From: Candidatus Denitrolinea symbiosum
Lineage (GTDB): Bacteria > Chloroflexota > Anaerolineae > Anaerolineales > Villigracilaceae
Reading direction: 5' to 3'
Assembly: GCA_017312345.1 (NCBI GenBank)
Contig: BLAA01000001.1
Location: forward strand, 3,056,009-3,120,008
DNA length: 64,000 nt
Below are positions 60,289 to 64,000 of the stretch, piece after piece (the first letter of the stretch is position 1; each line of letters starts with the position of its first letter). Made by a program: the position numbers and the translations under genes. The notes under the pieces were generated by a model that worked only from the letters and a program-made list of their open reading frames with translations, searched no databases and was not told the DNA's origin.

Positions 60289-60666
60289 TTACGCTTGAAC
60301 CGGGCCAAGAAACGACCGGATCTGACCGACAAATTCATTGACGCTGACGATTGGTTTGCTGATATACCCCGCGCAGCCGTAACTCTCGGCCATCGTCCTC
60401 CCCGTCTCCTGCGGCCAGGCGGAGAAGGCGACAATGGGCGTCTCCGCCAGGGACTCTTCGCCGCGCAGCCAGCCCGCCAGCGTCTGCCCGTCGTAGTCGG
60501 GCAGGCCCAGGTCGAGGATGATCAGGTCGGGACGTTCGACCAGCGCCAGTTCCAGGCCGCGCTCCGCGGTCGCGGCGTGAGAGAGTTCGAATTGATGGGC
60601 GGTCAATATTCGATGGACGAGTTCAACAGTATCAGGGTCGTCTTCCACGAGAAGGATTTTGGTCAT
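60289..60666 (-). CDS. Single-domain response regulator
   Basis: A 125-residue receiver domain without output domain. Acidic pocket LLVEDDPDTV, phosphoacceptor Asp in LIILDLGLPDYDG (near residue 51), Ser in VAFSAWP in place of the usual Thr, and Lys in YISKPIV. Its kinase is not in the window next to it. GAGG precedes the ATG. It is divergent from ricT. Confidence 0.88.
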   Translation of the reverse strand: MTKILLVEDDPDTVELVHRILTAHQFELSHAATAERGLELALVERPDLIILDLGLPDYDGQTLAGWLRGEESLAETPIVAFSAWPQETGRTMAESYGCAGYISKPIVSVNEFVGQIRSFLGPVQA

Positions 60667-60740
60667 GGCGGCCTCACGCGAGATATGAGATATTTCAATG
60701 AGTATAGCACGATGTTTTCCCGCGCGCTTTTTTCATACGG

Positions 60741-60753
60741 TATAATTACGCTC
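60741..60753 (+). promoter_or_regulatory. -10 box placed for a leaderless start of ricT
   Basis: TATAAT (60741-60746) lies 7 nt before ATG 60754; no SD sequence. Confidence 0.5.
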
Positions 60754-61737
60754 ATGCAACCAAACATTATCGGTGTCCGATTCTCGAAAATCGGAAAAAT
60801 CTATCACTTCGACGGGAGCGCCGTCCCCGATGTGCAAGTCGGCGAACATGTCATCGTGGACACCTCGCGCGGGAAGAATCTCGGCGAGGTGGCCGTCCGA
60901 ATGACCGAACCGCCTCCCCCTCCCGACGGAGGCGGGTGGCGCCGCATTGAGCGCCGCGCCACCCCGCGCGACCTCCTGCTCCGGCAGAACTGGCAGTCCA
61001 AGCAGGTGGAGGCCATGATCGAGTGCCGCGCCCGCGCCTCGGATCTGGAACTGAAAGGCGTCAAGATCGTCGCGGCGGAGTACAACTACGACGGCACGCG
61101 GCTCGTCTTCCTGTTCAGCACGGAGACGGAGGATAAGCCCGAGTTGAAGTCCCTCAAGCGCGATATGCAGAAGAAGTACCCGCGTCCGCAGGTGGAACTG
61201 CGCCAGATCGGTCCGCGCGACGTGGCGAAACTCCTCGGCGGCATGGGCGCCTGCGGGCTGGAAACGCGCTGCTGCTCCAAATTCCTGACCGACTTCAGCC
61301 CCATCTCCATCAAGATGGCAAAAGAACAGGGTATCTCGCTCACGCCCAACGAGATCACCGGCATGTGCGGACGCCTGCGCTGCTGTCTCGTCTACGAATA
61401 CGAGCAATACGTGGCCGCCCGCAAAGAACTGCCCAAACGCAACAAGCGCGTCGTCACGCCGCGCGGCGAGGGCAAGGTGGCCGACGTGATGCCCATGACC
61501 AACACCGTCCTCGTCCTGCTCGACAACGACGAGCGGCATTTCCCCGTCCCGTTCAGCCGCGACGAGATCCAGCCCTGGACGAACTCGAGGCCCTGCGCCG
61601 CAAATCCGAAGCGCCCTGCGACCGTCACGAGGGCGGCGGATGCACCTGCGGAAAAGCCAAAAAAGAGAGCGGCGAGAAGAGAACAGGGAACAGAGAAAAA
61701 CCAATTCGTAAAAGATGATGCGCGACTTGCAACCTGA
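60754..61737 (+). CDS. ricT: PSP1/RicT-like protein, probable frameshift near the 3' end
   Basis: A 327-residue protein of the PSP1 (YaaT/RicT) family, a subunit of the RicAFT complex that carries Fe-S clusters and affects RNA processing and sporulation in Firmicutes. The conserved core (residues about 1-275) includes GMGACGLETRCCSKFL and GMCGRLRCCLVYE, with the cysteines used for metal-cluster binding. After DEIQP (about 61573) this frame turns low-complexity. The alternative frame reads LDELEALRRKSEAP followed by CDRHEGGGCTCGK, which looks like the native tail and stops at 61718. A lost base near 61575 is likely. Confidence 0.85.
   Translation: MQPNIIGVRFSKIGKIYHFDGSAVPDVQVGEHVIVDTSRGKNLGEVAVRMTEPPPPPDGGGWRRIERRATPRDLLLRQNWQSKQVEAMIECRARASDLELKGVKIVAAEYNYDGTRLVFLFSTETEDKPELKSLKRDMQKKYPRPQVELRQIGPRDVAKLLGGMGACGLETRCCSKFLTDFSPISIKMAKEQGISLTPNEITGMCGRLRCCLVYEYEQYVAARKELPKRNKRVVTPRGEGKVADVMPMTNTVLVLLDNDERHFPVPFSRDEIQPWTNSRPCAANPKRPATVTRAADAPAEKPKKRAARREQGTEKNQFVKDDARLAT
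61663..61697 (+). repeat. Heptamer repeat array in the ricT 3' end
   Basis: Five 7-bp units: aagagag, cggcgag, aagagaa, cagggaa, cagagaa. It lies in the region where the ricT frame is doubtful. Confidence 0.62.
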
Positions 61738-61765
61738 CACCTGACACTTGACACTCGACACACCC
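61731..61765 (+). repeat. Heptamer repeat array between ricT and the PIG-L gene
   Basis: Five 7-bp units: aacctga, cacctga, cacttga, cactcga, cacaccc. It is the complement type of the aggtgtc array at 9491. Confidence 0.75.
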
Positions 61766-61770
61766 GACGC

Positions 61771-62493
61771 ATGGCTCCTGAACCCTGGGACTCCCCCAAA
61801 AACATCCTCGTCATTCTGGCCCATCCCGATGATCCAGAATTTTTTTGCGGCGCGACGCTCGCCAAGTGGGCGCGCGCCGGTCACAAGATCGCCTATTGCC
61901 TGCTGACCTGCGGCGACAAGGGCTTCAACGCCGACACCCACTCCGACATGACTCCCGACAAATTGTGCGGCATTCGGCACGACGAACAGCGCGCCGCCGC
62001 GGCCGTGATCGGCGTGCAGGCGGTCCGCTTCCTGGACCTCGAAGACGGCTACCTCGTCCCCGACCTGAAACTGCGCCGCGAGATCGTCCGCGTCATCCGA
62101 CGCGAGAAACCCGACATCCTCGTCACCTGCGACCCGCAGAATCTCTTCGCCGTATACGGACTCAACCATCCCGACCACCGCGCCGCGGGACAAGTCGTCC
62201 TCGACGCGGTCTTCCCCGCCGCGGGGAGCAAGGTCTTCTTCCCCGAACTCCTGGCCGAGGGACTCGAACCGCACATGCCGAAGGAAGTCTGGTGTTCGCT
62301 CACCAGCCAGCCAAACACCGTCGTGGACGTGACCGACGTCTGGCCGGTCAAGCTCGAAGCGCTGCTGAACCACAAATCCCAGATCGGCGACGTGGAAAAA
62401 TTCAAAGAGCGGATGAAGTCCCGCCGCGCCGAAGGCAGTTCCGAAGAAAACCCGCGCTACGAAGAGACCTTCCGCGTGGTGAAATACGCCTGA
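61771..62493 (+). CDS. PIG-L family zinc deacetylase
   Basis: A 240-residue LmbE-like N-acetylglucosaminyl deacetylase family member. Zinc-site motifs are AHPDDPEFFCG (near residues 17-27) and HPDHRAAGQ (near 132-140). The family deacetylates GlcNAc-linked small molecules such as low-molecular-weight thiol precursors and glycolipids; the substrate is not evident. No SD sequence precedes the ATG; it starts 5 nt after a heptamer repeat, 33 bp past the ricT stop. An MBL-fold hydrolase gene follows. Confidence 0.88.
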   Translation: MAPEPWDSPKNILVILAHPDDPEFFCGATLAKWARAGHKIAYCLLTCGDKGFNADTHSDMTPDKLCGIRHDEQRAAAAVIGVQAVRFLDLEDGYLVPDLKLRREIVRVIRREKPDILVTCDPQNLFAVYGLNHPDHRAAGQVVLDAVFPAAGSKVFFPELLAEGLEPHMPKEVWCSLTSQPNTVVDVTDVWPVKLEALLNHKSQIGDVEKFKERMKSRRAEGSSEENPRYEETFRVVKYA

Positions 62494-62496
62494 CAA

Positions 62497-62527
62497 ACCG
62501 CCCGTTTTCTTCAAGAAAGCGGGCGGA
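62497..62527 (+). terminator. GC-rich hairpin between PIG-L and MBL genes
   Basis: Stem ccgcccg / cgggcgg with an inner tctt / aaga pairing. There is no T tract after it; it may be a transcript-end hairpin or a partial terminator. Confidence 0.45.
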
Positions 62528-62538
62528 CGGTTCTGTCC

Positions 62539-63105
62539 ATGAACATCCTCGACCTCGGCTACCGCTCCACCCATTACTACGCCCTCGAAACCAAAGACGG
62601 CTTCCTGCTCGTGGACTGCGGCTGGGCGGGCATGATGGGCGAATTCGCCGCGACTGCAAAACGCAAAGGCTTCGACCTGAAACGGATCAAATATCACCTC
62701 GCCACCCACTATCACATGGACCACGCGGGGCTGGCGCAGGAATTGAAGCGCCTCGGCTCGAGGCTGATCCTGATGGAAAGCCAGGTCGGATTCCCTGAAA
62801 AACTGGGAGACTTTCTCAGGCCGAAAAACATCGGTTTCGTCGAAATCGAACCGACCGACAACCTCCTGCTCAAATTCTCCGAAAGCCGCGCCTTCCTCGC
62901 GTCAATCGGACTGGCGGGCGAGATCATCCCCACGCCCGGCCACAGCGACGACCACGTCACGCTCATCCTCGACGACGGTTCCGCCTTCACCGGCGACCTG
63001 CCGCCCCGCTCCATGGTCATGGAGGGGCAGATCGAGCTGGCGGCAAGCTGGGATCGAATCTATCAACACAAGATCGCGCGTCTATATTCTGCCCATGGAC
63101 AATGA
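62539..63105 (+). CDS. Metallo-beta-lactamase-fold hydrolase
   Basis: A 188-residue MBL-fold protein. The metal motif is THYHMDHAGLA (near residues 55-65), followed by the distal TPGHSDDHVTLIL His and TGDLPP Asp. It is shorter than glyoxalase II or lactamases but complete in fold. The substrate is unknown; thioester or lactone hydrolysis is typical. It follows the PIG-L gene by 45 bp, so the two may be co-transcribed despite the hairpin. Confidence 0.85.
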   Translation: MNILDLGYRSTHYYALETKDGFLLVDCGWAGMMGEFAATAKRKGFDLKRIKYHLATHYHMDHAGLAQELKRLGSRLILMESQVGFPEKLGDFLRPKNIGFVEIEPTDNLLLKFSESRAFLASIGLAGEIIPTPGHSDDHVTLILDDGSAFTGDLPPRSMVMEGQIELAASWDRIYQHKIARLYSAHGQ

Positions 63106-63217
63106 GCAAAAACGCGCCAGAGCGCGCGCTTTTATGCCCGGCGCAAGAGACCTTCGCCCGCTACATCGTCCCGATGTCCTTCGGGACTCCAACCTTCAAC
63201 CGAAACAGGAGCCTCCC

Positions 63218-64000
63218 ATGAACGAACTTCTCGACCAGGCCAAAGAACTCTTCCCCTACACCCAGGCTCTGCGCCGCGACTTCCACATGCACCCCGAACT
63301 CGGCTTCCGCGAATTCCGCACGAGCGGCATCGTGGCGAAGGAACTCGAAGCCCTCGGCCTCGAGGCGACTAAAGGCGTCGGCAAGACGGGCGTCGTGGCG
63401 CTGCTCGAGGGCGCGCAGCCGGGACCGACCCTGCTCCTGCGCTTCGACATGGACGCCCTCCCCATCATGGAAGACACGGGCGCGGAATACGCCTCGCAAA
63501 ACGCGGGCGTGATGCACGCCTGCGGCCACGACGGTCACACCGCCGTCGGCTTGACCGTGGCGAAAATGCTCGACGCGCGCCGCGGCGAATTGAAAGGCGC
63601 GGTCAAATTCGTCTTCCAGCCGTCCGAGGAGGGACTCAACGGCGAGGAAGTGGGCGGCGCGCAAATGATGATGCGCGAAGGCGTACTGGAAAATCCCAAA
63701 CCCGACTTTGCGCTCGCGCTCCATCTCTGGAACGACAAACCGCTCGGCTGGGTCAGCGCGGCCGCGGGACCGATCATGGCGGGCGCGGAAATGTTCACCG
63801 TCAAACTCACCGGCAAAGGCGGACACGGCGCCGCCCCCCACGAAACCGTGGACCCCATCGTGGCCGCGGCGCAGATCGTCAACGCGCTGCAAAGTATCGT
63901 CGCGCGCAACGTCTCGCCGCTGGCGACCGCCGTCGTCAGCGTGACCGCCGTCCGCAGCGGCGAGGCCTTCAACGTCATCCCGCAGGAAGCGGAATTGCGA
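63218..64000 (+). CDS. M20 family amidohydrolase (3' end outside window)
   Basis: The first 261 codons of an M20D (IAA-amino-acid hydrolase/HipO-like) metallopeptidase. It starts LRRDFHMHPELGFREFRTS, then LRFDMDALPIMEDTG and MHACGHDGHTA (metal ligands), FVFQPSEEG and HLWNDKPLG. The dimerisation domain begins near residue 180 (GKGGHGAAPHETVDPI). Such enzymes cleave N-acyl amino acids. AGGAG lies 7 nt before the ATG. The frame runs open to the window edge. Confidence 0.9.
   Translation, partial: MNELLDQAKELFPYTQALRRDFHMHPELGFREFRTSGIVAKELEALGLEATKGVGKTGVVALLEGAQPGPTLLLRFDMDALPIMEDTGAEYASQNAGVMHACGHDGHTAVGLTVAKMLDARRGELKGAVKFVFQPSEEGLNGEEVGGAQMMMREGVLENPKPDFALALHLWNDKPLGWVSAAAGPIMAGAEMFTVKLTGKGGHGAAPHETVDPIVAAAQIVNALQSIVARNVSPLATAVVSVTAVRSGEAFNVIPQEAELR

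Noticed and set aside
60733..62724. Minus-strand open frame of 663 codons opposite ricT and the PIG-L gene
   Set aside because: Runs across two genes and repeat arrays of the other strand and has no motif of its own.

Overview
The window is a GC-rich, gene-dense bacterial chromosome segment. Gene content points to Chloroflexota, most likely class Anaerolineae: a mevalonate-pathway decarboxylase in place of dxr behind cdsA, a fused NuoCD, a group 3b NiFe hydrogenase, many P/T-rich lipoproteins, and transcription starts fused to start codons. The lineage is inferred from gene content; no rRNA gene is present.

Layout. 1-10.8 kb holds housekeeping and sulfur genes: the recJ 3' end, a thioesterase, ybaK, a stand-alone cNMP-binding protein, bifunctional RelA/SpoT, cystathionine beta-synthase, MoeZ and a CysO-like sulfur carrier, and an aldo/keto reductase. 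11.0-12.8 kb is a small membrane-protein gene split by a 1243-bp IS1-like element. 13-20.9 kb is a minus-strand block: zinc-ribbon protein, CBS protein, tRNA-Asn, glpX, and rpsB-tsf // pyrH-frr-uppS-cdsA. 21-27.9 kb is a hydBGDA-type hydrogenase operon with its maturation protease and a two-component system, preceded by a CRP-type palindrome. 28-37.4 kb holds flotillin/NfeD, a very large lipoprotein and the pdhA-pdhB-pdhC operon. 37.7-45.4 kb is the accessory region. It has a HEAT-repeat protein, two paralogous lipoprotein plus Cys-rich exported-protein cassettes (the first hit by a second, apparently identical IS copy), mvaD between them, a 43-bp repeat in three copies and a large palindrome. 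45.4-53.8 kb encodes DUF1684, GDPD, an HDAC-like hydrolase, a radical SAM protein and several membrane or surface proteins. 53.9-58.4 kb joins an Fe-S-type regulator, iscX, nuoB, nuoCD, nuoI and the Fe-S carrier mrp. 58.5-64 kb has a GNAT protein, an orphan DNA methyltransferase, a response regulator, ricT, PIG-L and MBL hydrolases, and a partial M20 amidohydrolase.

Main points of interest. (1) The two lipoprotein/Cys-rich cassettes share GC-rich outer ends but carry unrelated AT-rich cores, an arrangement suited to cassette exchange. (2) Degenerate heptanucleotide tandem repeats recur at about nine places, some inside genes and inter-domain linkers. (3) About ten genes carry a -10 box exactly 6-7 nt before the start codon, which suggests leaderless mRNAs. 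(4) Complex I Q-module subunits sit between IscX and Mrp, suggesting dedicated Fe-S loading. (5) Both IS insertions keep 8-bp target duplications and interrupt otherwise intact reading frames.
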